A DNA stretch of 64,000 nt. Origin: Embiotoca jacksoni. Taxonomy: Eukaryota > Chordata > Actinopteri > Embiotocidae. Under the pieces are notes generated by a model. The model had not been told where the DNA came from and searched no databases. It saw only the letters and a list, made by a program, of their open reading frames with translations. Both the position numbers and the translations under genes were made by a program. The stretch is taken from contig JAKOON010000008.1 of the NCBI GenBank assembly GCA_022577435.1, forward strand, positions 13,257,001 to 13,321,000. The letters are read 5' to 3'. This document shows positions 44,123-57,880 of the stretch, piece after piece; the stretch's first letter is position 1, and each line of letters opens with the position of its first letter.

Positions 44123-44861
44123 TCATGCTTACATACACCACCGAGCCCTGCAGTAAAAATTCCTCAGAGTAAACAACCCCCCCAAAAAAAATCACATAGG
44201 GTGACCAAAATTTTATCGCAAAACAACAAAAGTTTTACTTCCTTGTTCATAGCACGTTATCAGTTTCCATTCATCACATCGTTTTTGAGCCTATACGTTT
44301 TAAGCCTGCCAGCCTAATGCAGTATCCACTAATGTCTGGTGAGAGGTGGTCTAAGTAATAATATATGATGCAGAAACATCATGTGCCCTGCTGGCACCAA
44401 TTGTGATTCCTTTCTTATGCCAGATTTTCTTAATTCGCATTAAACTGAATTCAGTGTAATTCCAGCACAAATTCTGTCATACTGTATTCAGTGTAATTAC
44501 ACGTGTCATTTATATCTAAGCAAATGTACATTTTTCATTGAGGCAAAATAAATACTGTATAATTCATTTTAATGCAACATAAATCCACAGTACATTATTA
44601 GGTAGCTAAACTGACTAATATTGTTAAGAATCAGACTGCAATCATCAGAATCGTTCTGCATTACATCTGAAATAAAGCTTGCAATAATTAGATTATATAA
44701 ACTGAACACAAGACACATTTATTTAAAAATTATATATAGTAATGAGTAAATATTACATCAGGAATGATACTTTAAACAAAACAAACCATAAAACTGTATA
44801 ATAAAGACAAACTTTAGTTATTTATTTCATCATTTATATTTACTAATATAATGTTTGTTGT

Positions 44862-45232
44862 GGGCATGTTTTCTCCTGTGTTGAGGATTATGTTTGATGA
44901 CATTTCCATTTTAACATATTCCCTAAAGTAGAAATTAGGGGTTTAAAACAATGTAAATATTTCTGAAAAATGAAGACATACCAAAACCCTTTAAATAAAC
45001 AAAACCAGTGAAGCAGTTACGCATGATTTTCCTTCCTCTTCCCAGGGAATTAAATGTTACCTTTACGTAACTTTATAAGGTTTTTTGTTACGAAATTATG
45101 CTACTTCAATTATCTGTGTCTGTATAAGCATCATACACACACAAGCTCAAGGGCATGTTTTTTAAAATCTTTTGTTGAGGTTCATGTTTGATGACTTTTT
45201 CATACCTGTCTGTTCCCTAAAGTAGAAATTAG
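44862..45232. repeat. Diverged local duplication, two copies about 290 bp apart
   Basis: Copy 1 (44862-44938) and copy 2 (45151-45232) both start GGGCATGTTTT, share TTGAGG..(A/T)CATGTTTGATGAC-like sequence, and end TTCCCTAAAGTAGAAATTAG. They are clearly related but diverged, with indels. Confidence 0.7.
45043..45150 (+). repeat. Repeat segment, copy related to 47777-47886
   Basis: It shares TAAATGTTAC, ACTTT(A/G)TAAGGTTT, TGTTA(C/T)GAA, TCTGTGTCTG.AT(A/G)AGC and TCATACA-ACTCAA in order with the segment at 47777-47886. Confidence 0.65.
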
Positions 45233-47776
45233 AAGCGTAAACACAATTACAAATTAACAAACAAGACTCAAAAGGAATAAAAACCTTTTAGCTTACACTG
45301 ATAAAATGTTCTATTTGAAGTAACAAAAGATTCACCAAACATCACCAACAAGGATACTGTTAGGCAGACAGTTGCGCCATTGCAGTGATGTGTAAAACTA
45401 AAAATGCTGGAAAAAATGAACACACAGAGAGGTCTGGTTTAGATTTTTTTTACTGGTGTGTGATACCATTCTTAGGAGCTCACTGATGACCCCAGCACCA
45501 CAGTGAACTGATCATCTGTTGGTCTGATGGATGTTAAGCTCGGCTGGAAGGTGGGCGGGTTTATAGGGCTGTGCACCGAGGGATGGGATCTATCCCTATC
45601 TCGGTCTGGGAACCTGACAGCTCTGGGTTTAGTCTGCACCCAGACCTCCTACATGCATGTCTCACTGTTTACTGCCCCCCGCCTCACACTCCTCCCTCTA
45701 CACATCTATTATTTCAGCAAGACCACACACACATACATGACACACACAAATACAAATACACACATACACGCACTCAAGGGTTACAATCTCTTGATAAAAG
45801 TCAAAGTCGTCATCCAAAGGTAAATATGACCTATGTTCAAAATGAAACTCTTAAGAATCCCTTGGAAGCAATAGGATGAGCAAATATAGCCTCATCTGGG
45901 AAAAACATCCTCACTTTGAATGTCTAAAACTCCTTTGCCTCTCACAGGGACAGCAAAACATGAGCACATATTCTGGCTCGACCAACTCACTCCCTACTCT
46001 AACTCTGACCTTCGTCATTGGGCTCCCCAGTACAGATGTGTCACAGGGAGCCTGATTGGTGCTCGTCCCACACGCAATTTCCTGTAATAAAAGAGCAGTT
46101 TGGAATGATGAGCTCTGGCTGAGCTGATGCCAGCCAGTGATACCTGCACACAAGGGGATTGTACGCATGTCTGACCCTCAGAAAATGTCCACATACAATA
46201 AACAACAGATATTTAAGACTGGTGCACACTTGAGGAGCTTCATATTTTAAATGAGTTTAAAAATGTGGGAGACCACAGACATAAAAGATTCAACAGATTT
46301 TCAATATTCTAATTAAAAAGAAGGCACATACCAGACAACTCATTCAAGAATCAGGACTACACTTCTTTGGCATATAAAAACACTACATTGATATGCTTAA
46401 AGGGTAAAGACTTGATTTTCATTGGAGTGCGTGTTTCAGATTATGTCTGTAAAACCTTCGCGATACAGGATCATCTGGGCAGATAATCCGTTCAGGAAGG
46501 GGTGAACTGGATCCAAAAATCAGACCAATTGTCCTTTAAAGCTGGGTCAGCCTAAAGGTATTTACACACCGGGGGCGTGACGACGGCATGAATTTGCAAA
46601 ATACTTGCCAGGGAATATCTTGCACCCAAACTACAATTTACACCAGGAGCGATGCGAAATTTGAGACCTATCCAAAGCACTTGGTTGGTTCAAATAGACA
46701 AAGGGGAGATTGTTAAGGTCTGCTTTAAAAGCAGGAAGAACCCCCACACCTCTTATTTTCTTTCTTGCACTGTCCATCCATCATTAGTCAGACTGACTGC
46801 AGCTCCAGGCCCAACCATAACCCGACTTCTAACCCTTAAACCCAACATGCCTTCTCCTCTCACCTTTCCCACATTAACAGACTTCCTGGGAGAGATGGAG
46901 CTGCATTTTCTTGTCTCCTCTCCCTCTCTATCTTTCTCAGGAAATGACTTCTATCTCTGGCTGCATGCATACTTAATGTGTTTTTTTTTTCCTTTTTTCT
47001 TCTTGCACTCTCACTCTGCGAACCCTTCTGCACTGTGACAGCATCCATCTGTTTGGCTGGGGTCTTGTGATCCTCTGGGTTATTTACACCTCTTATTTAA
47101 TGTAAGTGTGTGAGGTAGAGGAGGACGGGCTTGTTTGGGCGGATCGGACGTTTTATTACTTTCTCTGCTGTCATGCTCACAGTACAACTAAATTCAATTG
47201 TATTACATTTTGAAGGTTATGGTTTTAAAAGGTTGTGTAGGTACTTGAAGTGTTGAGGTGTTGAAATGTTTGCCATGTTCACCACGGTTGTTTTGCATGT
47301 TCACACATGCTGATATTTGGTCATGAAATGTTGAATGAAGGCACTACCAAAGTGATTGCAATCAATCCTGAGGAGAAAAAGAATTTCTGTTTAAAATGGC
47401 AATTTGACCTCCACAAACACTAACCTCATGGTGGAGCCAGAGGAGAAGTCAGGGGATCATGAAAGTCAGTAACAGATTCCCTTTGAGCTATGAATGTCTG
47501 CACAAAGTTTCATGGCAATCAGTCCAGTAGCCGACCCACTGACTGACTTTGTTATCCACTGAGCTTTGCTGCTCGCATCGTTCAAGTTTCAACAATAACA
47601 TCGCTTTCTGGAAACAGTGTCACTGTTACTCAAGAAAACCCACAGAACAGACTGTCAGCAGTTTCCATGAAGACCATTTCTTCAGTAGTTCCAATGAAAA
47701 ATTTTCATTATATGTTTTGTTGAATAATTATCTAAATTGGGGACAATTGTGTATGATTTTTGGTATAAAACTTTCC

Positions 47777-47886
47777 CAGTGGACTAAATGTTACTTTAGT
47801 GTGACTTTGTAAGGTTTATTGTTATGAACTCATACTACTACAATTCTCTGTGTCTGCATGAGCCTCATACAAACGCAACCTCAAAG
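47777..47886 (+). repeat. Second copy of the 45043-45150 repeat
   Basis: Same ordered blocks as the segment 2.7 kb to the left, in the same orientation. It is part of a small unnamed repeat family in this interval. Confidence 0.65.
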
Positions 47887-48000
47887 TTGTTTTCTTTCCT
47901 CGTAGTCTCAGAGGAATTACCAGAGCCAGCAGATCACTGTCTTACATGAGCATTAGCACCAGGTCACACAGACAGGATGTTGATAACATCCTGCAAACTC

Positions 48001-48063
48001 CACCTCTCTCTCTCTCTGTTTCTCTCTCTTTCTCTTTCTCTCCCTCCCCCCTTCCCTCCCTCC
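48001..48063. repeat. Polypyrimidine (CT)n/CCTCCC tract
   Basis: An almost unbroken 60-bp pyrimidine run on plus; such runs can adopt triplex structure. Confidence 0.85.
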
Positions 48064-51000
48064 ACCTTTGTATGCCCACACCACACAAAGATTCATCATA
48101 AGAAAACGCAACCAAACAAACAAAAACAAAGACAAGACGATGCTTACAAGTAAGGGCCTATGATGTAGTGCTGCATCCGGGGCTAATGTGATTAATTACA
48201 GGAATAACCTTGAGATACTTCCTACTTTAATCATTTAGTGTCATCTATTTCTAATCCCACTCACTGTGGCAGAAATAGTTGCCTCGTTTTAGGAAATGTA
48301 AAAAATTCCACTGAAGATGTTGAAGTTTCATTCTGACTGTTTACACGATACATGCACTCCCATGTAATCCACAATAATTGGATTTAAGCATAACAAAGCC
48401 ATGTTATACCTAAACTTATTACTCAGAGCAGCGATACTGAACCCCAGGAGACTTTAAACGTCAAGATGAAAGATTTCTCCCAGGTGGGTATTAATCCCCA
48501 TTCATAAACAGTTACATACATGTACATGTACAGTACTTCTGCAGTATTAACTTGTTAAAGTCTCAATTTCCAGCTGAAAGTTCTCTAAATGTATGAAACC
48601 TTTCAGCTGACAGAAACACCGATATTCAAGTTCACTGAAGCTCGGTTACATTTACACTGAAATAAGTATTCAAACTTTGTGATTGCACCATTTCATTACA
48701 CAATGGAAGTGTTATAAATATCTTGTCCATTGTGTTTTACAGATTTCCCAAAACTTAGTACTGATAATCTTTGTTTTTTTGGCAACATTGAGGTCTCTGC
48801 TACAGTTTAAAATCAACTTCTGGTAGTTTGATCTATGACTTGGAAGCAACATGATATTTTTTTAATGGAGTCACTGAAAACAACCTAATGACCATGCTTG
48901 TCATCAGTTTGTTTCATGAACTTAGTATATTCTCCTAAGTTACAAGACGATTTGCTGTTTCATATTCTATTTTGACACAGTGATACCCTCGTAGCCGCAG
49001 TCCTATCTTTGGTGGCACCAGCGAAGTCCAAGTCAGAGCTAATTAATGGTGTTATTCAACAGCTCTCAGCAGTATTGTATAAATTTGTCCTCCATGCTCT
49101 GACATTAGATGGAGTATGAGGGTTATGCTGCGTTTACTCGCACGCCTCCCGTGGGTTGGCAGCTATCCAGCGGGCTCAGAACCGCTCGAGCCCCTTGTCA
49201 GGTCCGGCCTGCAGGCAGGATCTTCGAGGCCTGATTACAACACTGTCACAGAATGACAGATGAAGGCTCTAAAGAGCTCTATCTTTAGCTCTGGGTAAGG
49301 CCGTCACTGCTCGAGCCTCCACTTGGCTCTTGAGGAAAGAATGGTGGGATGAGGAGGAATGGAAAGACGGAGCAGTGCATGGAAAATAAGTCACTACATG
49401 GGAAGAAAGTCACCTATGTTATGGAAAGTAGCGTGTTTTACCAAAAAGAGTTATTGCAGAAGGAAGAAGATGACAAAAACGGAACTTAAATTACAGCACT
49501 CTGTGAAATAAAACCATATTTGTACCACTCACTGTCAATAATGAGAAGTTTCTGCACGATGTCTACAGTGAGAGTGTCTTGTGTGTCTTCAGTCCGTATC
49601 ACTGACACGGTGGTATTGCTGTCAGTGAAGAAGACAAAGCAGAGTTTTCCCTGGCCTCCCCCTGTCTGTCCACCTCCCCTCTCAGGCCTCTGTTGGTTTA
49701 ACCCTGGTGGGCAGCAGGCAAGCCTGACAGCACCCAGACACTGCCATGTGATTTATGGCACGCTCTGAGAGCGGCGAGGAGATGACCACTCAGATTTGAC
49801 CCTTGCCATCTTATCAGCCACTCATCAAGAGGTAGAGAACACTCAGACTTATTGTCGCTTACCCATCCAACCCATAGACCAAGGCGGCACTGAGCACAGT
49901 TGGTCATGGTAGTTAAGCTTTTTTTTTTTAAACAAAACAGTAGATAGAGTATGTGGTTGTAACAGTAGCGATAAAATGTGTTGCACGTCTTTGTATTTCT
50001 TTTGTTAATAGCATCCAGAAATATGTAGATACTCATAAATATGGGATATAAATGCAGCTGAAATAATATGGATATGATGAAAGGTGTTGTATATATGTTC
50101 AAATGATGTGAGACACTTGCCAAAGAGTATTTTAGCTTAAGACAGTCCATTTTATTTGCATGTAGGCATTTCAATTGTTGTTTATGTCATTTATTCAGAG
50201 CAAAGTAAGATGCCTACTCTCTCTAGTATGTTTTTTGGTGACAGTGCTGTGTTTCCTACTACTACAGTGCAGTCTGTCACCTGTAGAGGGAGTCCTGCAC
50301 AATGCTATAAAACCAAAGGAATGTCCGGAGCACCCACTTGGGCAGAGCTTGGAAGGCTGCAGCAGCTCATCCTCATTAAACATGGGCTGTGATATAAAAT
50401 CAGGATATATTTCTTCAAAAAGTAATATCTAAATACAAAGCATTTGAACCATATTCTTTTTTAAAGCCGTCTAAAATTAGGCCTCAGCTTCATGACGTGA
50501 AATCCTCGTTAATTCAACCATAGTGGATATTATATGTATACCTGGTGATTTTTTTTCCAAGCCAAAGAAAAAGAAACATTTTTTCCACAGAGTTCCCCAC
50601 AGAACATCTTTCAAAACAAGCACCAGGTTGGGTTTAAGGTGATGTAAACACAGATCTATTTCTGTGGCTATGATACACCGTGGTTTCTCTGGAAAGGGAA
50701 CAGCGGCCCAGCATTACAACAAAGGAGGCCACACAGACAGCGGTGGTTAGAGCATCTCTCTGGACCCAGAACCGGACAGACGGATAAAGGGACAGGCCGG
50801 CATAGCCGAGTGCGACTAATGTACAGAAATACTCCAAAACTTCTGCCACATGCTTATTTATAGGCCAAATAAGGGAAAGAGGAATTTTTACTCTTGTGAA
50901 TTCAGGTCACTTTTAGGATCCATTAGCAATGTTGGTTTGAGCATTGCAGAGACAAATGTGGATAATGTGAATGAATGTAAAGAGTAAAAAAGAACGTCAG

Positions 51001-54000
51001 AGAGAATTTCATTTTACATTTATTTTAGGTTTTTCAAACAACACTTGCACGGCAGAGAATAAAGACGTGAGAGAAAAACAGTTTGGATTGCTGGAGAGGA
51101 AGAAACGAGCCAGATCGCTGTGTTAAAGTCCCCCTGACACAGAGACACAGAGCAGACAAAGAGCTTCACCTCGTAAACTCTGCAGCGAGTCTTCAGCAAG
51201 TTGGCTCACACCGGCGTCCAGTGACACTCACACCAACACAATCACACACTGCAGCCCTGTCCGATAAATGCAGATATTTCGACATGAACACTTGAGTCAG
51301 GCAGGGAATTTAATCTGTGGGCGTATCTGCCTGTGTGAGCTTGTTTTATCAGTAGTGGGGATTCTCTGGCCACCACCGCGCAGGGATCGATCAGACGGCA
51401 GACAGTTGAGGGCAGACGTCACCCACACACACTCCTCCTTTCAGTGAGTCCCGGCCCACCCAATTTACTCCATCAATCAATGGATTAGGTGCCAAAAACT
51501 CTCTTCCCTAATCCAACAACCTCCCTCCCACCCCAAACACACAAACATATCACAACAGATCTCGCTCACTTACACTGCTGACCACATTGTGGCCCGACTC
51601 CAAAGAGCAAAGGTGAATGAAGGGTGCAGTGGATGGTAGTGTGAGGCACACACACATCGGCTTGAGTCTCACTGTACCACACAGACACACAATCCTAAAT
51701 GCACTCAGGAGATGAATGTAATCAGCATGCATTATTTTATTAAAATCACCAAGAGTACATTCTCTTTATTTCAGTTCAAGGAAAGTTGATAAATGATCAG
51801 ACACGCACTCAAATCCATGCTGACATGTGCAACAACGCAGGCATGCTATTCTCTTCATCATCTACGTGAATATGTGGGAGCTGGAAGAAAAAGAGCAGAT
51901 GATATGCGCAATGCGTGGGCATTTATCTGAGTGGGTCCGAAGCGGATGAACATGACGTGTTTGATTTTTGGGATCCTACAAAGTTAAGAGGCCAATGCGT
52001 TGTTCAGTTTAATGTGTCCTGTGTTTTTTTTAGACTGTCCGGTTTCAGGTGAGTCAAGACAAGTGTGGCTAGTTAGAGCGTGAGGTAGAATCTGGGAGAG
52101 GGCTTCTTTTCTGGGGGAGTATATCAGACATAGATCACTGGAAGACAACAATGAGAGCAGGTCAGCCACTCAGTGGAGGCCCAGAAAGATTGAGGGGTGA
52201 TAATCTGGTTATTTCAACAATCCTCCAACATGTGTTCAGTCTTTTTCATTCTTACTTCCAGTACTCTTCCATGATTGAAACAGTTTATGGTAGCCTGCGG
52301 CATTTACACAAAGGTGAAAATGTTTCCAGCTTGCTGCAGACGCAAGACTGTAGATGACTAACTAGCCACAAAAGCGTCATCAGATGCACAAACAGATAAC
52401 GTTATTCAGAGACGTTAACAGTGACAGCATCCCTAAACACTGACGTCATCTCTCAGTGCTCCTGAGTGAAATAACGTCACAATGACAGGATTTAACAGCA
52501 ATGCAAACAAAAAATGAAAAAATTCATCTTGACCAAAGAAACAAAAAGTCTCACAGAGTAAAAGCATTCCCTGATACAGATGATGATAAGATTGACACAC
52601 GGCCTCCTGCTGCAGCTGCAGTACAGTACATTACGTTATCAGACTGTCTGGGGTAAATCAAGGTAGGACATGTCTACGTCTCCTCTCTCTCTCTGCACTG
52701 GTAGAGCCCAGCCTCTGGTTTATTTTCGACCCTGTTCAGGTCGAGTGTGACGCACATTTGAAACGGCCAGGAAAATAATTGCTGCTTCTTTATTGCAGTG
52801 GTGTTGTCTCAACAGTGAAGCGACCTCTCTGAGTAACTATTTGGTCATCCTGTCTGGACCCACATATTGTACAGTAGCAGAACCGGCTTGGCAAAGGTAC
52901 CCATGCTGATACCACAGACAGGGGGGAAAAAGGCTTTATTCTGGTTTGACTGTGTGGCAAAGCAGGAGGGAAACTGGCCAGCAAAACAGAGTGGGATGAT
53001 AGTTTTGAAAAAATAGTTGTCACAATACAAGAAATCTGAAATATCAGTACAGCTTTCAATGGCCATGAATAGGATTGCCTGTCATTTTTTTATTTAGTAG
53101 TGGACACCGTTTCTAGTTTTTGTGTTAATTTACACCATTTCTTGTGCATTTGTTTCTGGGTAAGCTGCTGTATGATATTTTCTGAACCTTACATACTCTA
53201 AATCTGTTTTGTGATTGAAAATTACGGAACGTACCACGACTGCAATGTAATACATTTTATGATGGCAGATGGTGTTTAACTCGCAAACACTCATATTTAT
53301 CAGGCTCTCTGCTAAATTAGCTAAGTAATGCACAATTGTAATGCATTGCATTTAACTCAATACATATACTAATCCCTACACATTTGGAGTCTTACACTAA
53401 TGTCAACTCAGTATTTGACAAAATAATTTGTGCCACAAAAACAGACAAAAGGTTATTATTGCATTACATTTTACTATAGAAGACCCACTGCACATCCATA
53501 TCTGATTTAACAGGCCAGCAGTCAGTACTCACAGCTAAACAGTGAAGTCATGACCTCTGTTAAAAGAGCCTCTTCATTTATCAGCCGTGTTGTTATTGCT
53601 CTGACACAAAGGGTTAGCAGTTCAAATAATGCAATTTACAACAATGACGAGCAAAAAAAAAAAAATCTAATAGAATAATGTTGGATCATGTTGTGAGTGC
53701 GATTGCGAGTGTGAGTGTGTGTTCATGTATGCTTGTGTTTGTATGCTCGCCTGTGACGTACACATGTGTTTGTGTAAAACTGCCACTGCTTGCCGACTTA
53801 GATTTCCCCCGCAGGGATACTGATAGTCCTTCAGATAAGCCCCATCTCCATTTACAATCACAGCTCCTGAGATTGAGTCTTTTTTTCTCTAATAAGTAAA
53901 TTACCTCTAATACCTTGTGTGCTGTACTTGGCTGCTCTCAGTCTGCTCGGACCCTCATGGAAACCAGATGTTACGCCAGCCAGCCAGCGTATACATACAC

Positions 54001-54835
54001 CACCTTATGTATGGTGGAGCAACAGACAGCCAGCCCTCAAAGGCACATATTTACACGCATGCACATGTCCCCGATGAATGTGATAGGTAGCTGCTGCTTC
54101 AGTCTGAACTGAACCCTAAAGCATACCCTCAGTATTTGAAGCTTTTATATATGTCCTGCCTCTCAACACCACTTTCACCTCTCTCTTACCTCCCTTTATT
54201 TTCCCCTCTGTCACCATCGCTCCTGTCCTTTTATCAGTGCAGCCAGCTTTAATCCCACTGGACTCATTTCCTTACCACAATAACAAACACCGATTTTTTT
54301 TTATTCAGGTTAGGGTCAAATCCAGTCAGCTAATGAAGGTATCAATCGATCTTGAGGTGTGGCACCGCTAGTTGAGGGGGGACAAACCTTTTGGTGATCA
54401 ATAGCCTGGAGAACGTATTTATCCACACTGCTTGTTTGACAGTCCTCAACAGCTGTGTATCAATAATGTAAACACTGTGAGGCTGTTAACTATTGCTAAT
54501 GATATATCCTCAGTTTACAGATGTATCCATCATTGGTTGACGATCTTTTCTGGTGTCGGACAATGAAAAGAGGGGGTTAAAACCGATACCATATGTGGTG
54601 CTCAAAGTTTGATGAGTACATGTGTGCATGTGAGAGAGTTGTGTGTTTGTATGTAGAACGCATGTGTGTGTGTGTGTGTACGTGCATATGTGTATGGCGA
54701 TGGTTGAGGGGAGGAGGGCGGTTTTGTGGATGCTCACACTCACTGACAGGCCTCCATGAGTGCTGCGCCATGTGTGCCAATGGACATGCTGTTTCGTATC
54801 ATGTGGTTTCTAAAAATACAGTGTTATGGACACAC

Positions 54836-54838
<3 letters not shown>
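48064..54838. other. Intergenic, no gene; several unique stretches of regulatory type
   Basis: No splice-bounded coding frame is supported. Non-repetitive stretches of higher GC occur at 48970-49370 (with an ETS-IRF composite-type GGAATGGAAA at 49356-49365), 50580-50850 (forkhead-type TGTAAACA at 50643-50650) and 51280-51490 (TCAATCAATGGATTAGG). The GT-like degenerate repeat near 54660-54690 precedes a (CA)n. These are candidates for conserved non-coding elements only. Confidence 0.3.

Positions 54839-54888
<50 letters not shown>
54839..54888. repeat. (CA)n microsatellite
   Basis: About 25 CA units, then a (CCACCA/CCTCCA)n stretch to about 54925. Confidence 0.93.
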
Positions 54889-54889
<1 letters not shown>

Positions 54890-54925
54890 CACCACCACCA
54901 CCTCCACAAACACCTCCACCTCCAC

Positions 54926-56277
54926 AAACACACAACCAAACACTCAGCACAGACACAGTGAGAAAGCCCATGCTGACCCGCCATGTATGCTGCTGCCTGT
55001 GACCCATACCTGTTTCTGTGGGTTTTACAGGCAGCTTCACACCGGCAGGTCACGCATCGCCACACTATAGGCCTCTGAACACTGACTCTTTGTACAGACA
55101 CAGCAGTGCGTGGGAAGGGTTTTCTGCCACACACCACACCGTGCTCATCTTCTTTTTTGTATATTCCTAACTTCATGTTCTTTTTTTTAACATTTGATTT
55201 TCAGTAATAGAAATAAACTAATTACATTTAATTTGGATGTACTTTTTGGAGAATTGATATTTGATGTCACTAAATACTTACACTCATTTTACTCAACTAT
55301 ATTGAAACTAGTTTTTAGTTTGAAGATTGTACATTTTGTATACAAAACATATCACCTAATAAAATATCGTACATTGCCATAAGTTAAACTATCTGCCACA
55401 GCATAAATTGTTCATATTCACATTCCACCACAATAACCTACCACATTAAAATTCTGCATGTACGTTGATGAATTATTAATAGTAATCATTTAATATATTA
55501 TCTACCTATAATTCTATAATGTAAATAAGGGTATGAATAAAATAAATACAAAATACATTATATTTGGTTATTACAGTTTACTGTACTGTTCTGGTTGTAA
55601 CTGTATTGTGGTATTGCTCCTTTATTATTTTATTATCAAAGTTTCACATTGTGGTTTGTATACCGTATTACAGCTCCTAAAATGTCTCATGGCCTGAAAA
55701 AGGTTTCATTCCTACCGAGACCTTATCGGGTATCCAGAAACTTTTTCCTTCACTGATTCTCTGCTCCTGGATCAGACCTAAATATGTTACTCACTATAGT
55801 ACTGTTTACCACTGAATATATCTCCTACCAATTAATTTTCCATTTAAAGAAATATTGAATATGAATGTTTAAATTACATTAGTTTTCCGTCTCCCTTTTT
55901 TTTAATCTATTGTACATATACGTCGGTATGTGTTGTTGGATTTGTTTGTGTTTTCTGTGTCAGCATGTGTCTGTGTGTACGGACATCCTCAGTGTAGGAC
56001 AGTGGTGCATGTACTGAAGCAGTGCGGGGCAAATGAGGCCCATCTGGAAACCATCGGCAGAGACTGGAGCCCTGCAGCTACATGAGCTTCTGCCCACTTT
56101 ATCCTCTTTTCACAGGGCAAAGCCTCTCAGTCTCTCTGTCTGTTTTTTTCCTGTCTCTCCATCCGTCTTTCTTCCTCTCAGAGAGGATGCATGCAGAGAA
56201 ATTCAGAAAGTAATGTAGATAAACTTTCAGAGGAACACACGCATCAGGCCTACGTATACAAAGAATGACTGACTGAC

Positions 56278-56278
<1 letters not shown>
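54926..56278. other. AT-rich intergenic, nothing identified
   Basis: The region from 55150 to 55900 is strongly AT-rich. No gene, repeat family or RNA was recognised. Confidence 0.4.

Positions 56279-56342
<64 letters not shown>
56279..56342. repeat. (CA)n microsatellite
   Basis: About 32 AC units. Confidence 0.95.
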
Positions 56343-56344
<2 letters not shown>

Positions 56345-56730
56345 ACATCCCTGTTATTGGCAGCATCTCTTCCAATCTGACCCCAGAGGGAAGTGGTGGA
56401 CCAAGCTTGAGATCCCTATCATTGCGGCCCCAGAGACACTGAGCTGATTGTGTATGTGTTTGTGTGCGTATGTCTACATATGTTCGTGTCTGTGTGTGGA
56501 ATGGAGGACAAGCGGGATCCCTGGAGAGACGTGGATATAAGGGGGCCCTGAGGCCACAGGAAATCCACAGAGACAGACAGACTGAGAGAGTGAAGTCTGT
56601 CAGAGGGAGCAGAGGAGACGGTGAGAGAGATGAGGGGAAAGAAAACTGAGAGATGAACATGTAGAAAGTTTTTTTTTCGGCTGTTGTCTGCTTCGATAGA
56701 TATACAAAGAGGTTGAGCCATTTAGGATTC

Positions 56731-57880
56731 TCACGATACCAAAATTTGTTAGTCAGTACCGACACCGCCTAAAATCCACAATTCTCAAAAACAATTTCGA
56801 TACAACAGCAAAATAAATTAACCAAATGAAATGAGACATTTAAACATTCGAGACACAAGAGGAGGATGAAGTCTTTAAAGAAGACACGAACAACTAAGCT
56901 AAAAAATTTTTTTTTGAAATAATAGTGAAGTTCATACTAAAACCTTAAACATATATAAGTTGATTAATTTTGTAAGTGCAGAATCGGCATTATCTTTACA
57001 TAAAAATGCAATGCACGCAAGTAAAAAGAGAGGAATGGCAATGTGGTAGCTTCTCCTAATGTTATGAGCTATTACTACTTTAGACTACACAAGCTAACGT
57101 TAGGCTCTGTGAACATTGTCACAAAAACATAAGCTGCTGTCACAGCTCACAAACCATAACAACAACATTTCAGGATGTAAACATTGACGAAGCGGCAACC
57201 TCCAGGACCAAGAAATGAAACCAATGCGGAAGTGCCAAAAACTGCAGTTCCTCAAGTGTCCACCTGAGGCTGGCTCCAAAAGCAAGTCAATTCCCATGAA
57301 CCCATGTTAACATGGACAACTTTACAGCAGAAATAAATATGTTTATAATCCGTTACACAAAATGGTTTAGGTCTTCATGGCTTATTTCCCCAATAATAAC
57401 AGATATACGAGATAGGATTTTTGTATAACTCGCCCATTTAAACTGTATTAAAGCTTAAGATTACTCAATTAAGGGCAGGGCTGCTCTGAGTGACAGGTGG
57501 CTTGCTGGCCTCAGGTCTTTACCATAGACTGTCAGCCAGAGAAACATAGACAGAAACGGTACAGATCTGAATGTCTATCTTTGAGTTGCTTCAATAAAGA
57601 AGTCTGAAGTGTTTCTTCCTTCCGTCCAAAATGTCCCGTGACATTGTTTGCATTCTGTCTTTTGCTCGTCTACAACTTGTACCGGACCATCCAACTCAAA
57701 CACAATCAAACACAACAACCCTACACGACTTTTGTTTTTTTTACACAAGTTGCAGTGAACCTGTTGCTGCCGCCAAACCTGCCGACGCCGTTCCACATGT
57801 TGTTGTTGCCTTCTGTTCTGTCACTGCCTTTGATACCACAGGAAACAGGTACCATCATATTTTCTGAATTTTGGTACCGA
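56731..57880. mobile_element. Nested dispersed repeats, hAT/MITE-like outer part
   Basis: The left side has CACGATACCAAAATTTGTTA and the right side, inverted, has ATCGGTACCAAAATTCAGAA. The shared inverted ACCAAAATT core suggests degraded terminal repeats of one element. Inside, about 57170-57545, lies a second sequence (AACCAATGCGGAAGTGCC, GAGGCTGGCTCCAAAAGC, GAGTGACAGGTGGC) that I recognise as a very common interspersed repeat of teleost genomes. Its class is not determined. Outer limits are approximate. Confidence 0.5.

Noticed and set aside
46652..47038. 128-residue plus-strand frame
   Set aside because: Composition and lack of splice or family signals suggest chance.
49698..50174. 158-residue minus-strand frame
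   Set aside because: No domain, no splice context and low-complexity parts; a chance open frame in AT-rich DNA.
50634..50849. 71-residue minus-strand frame with two hydrophobic stretches, microprotein-like
   Set aside because: No promoter, no poly(A) signal nearby, no homologue recognised. The segment looks more like regulatory DNA.
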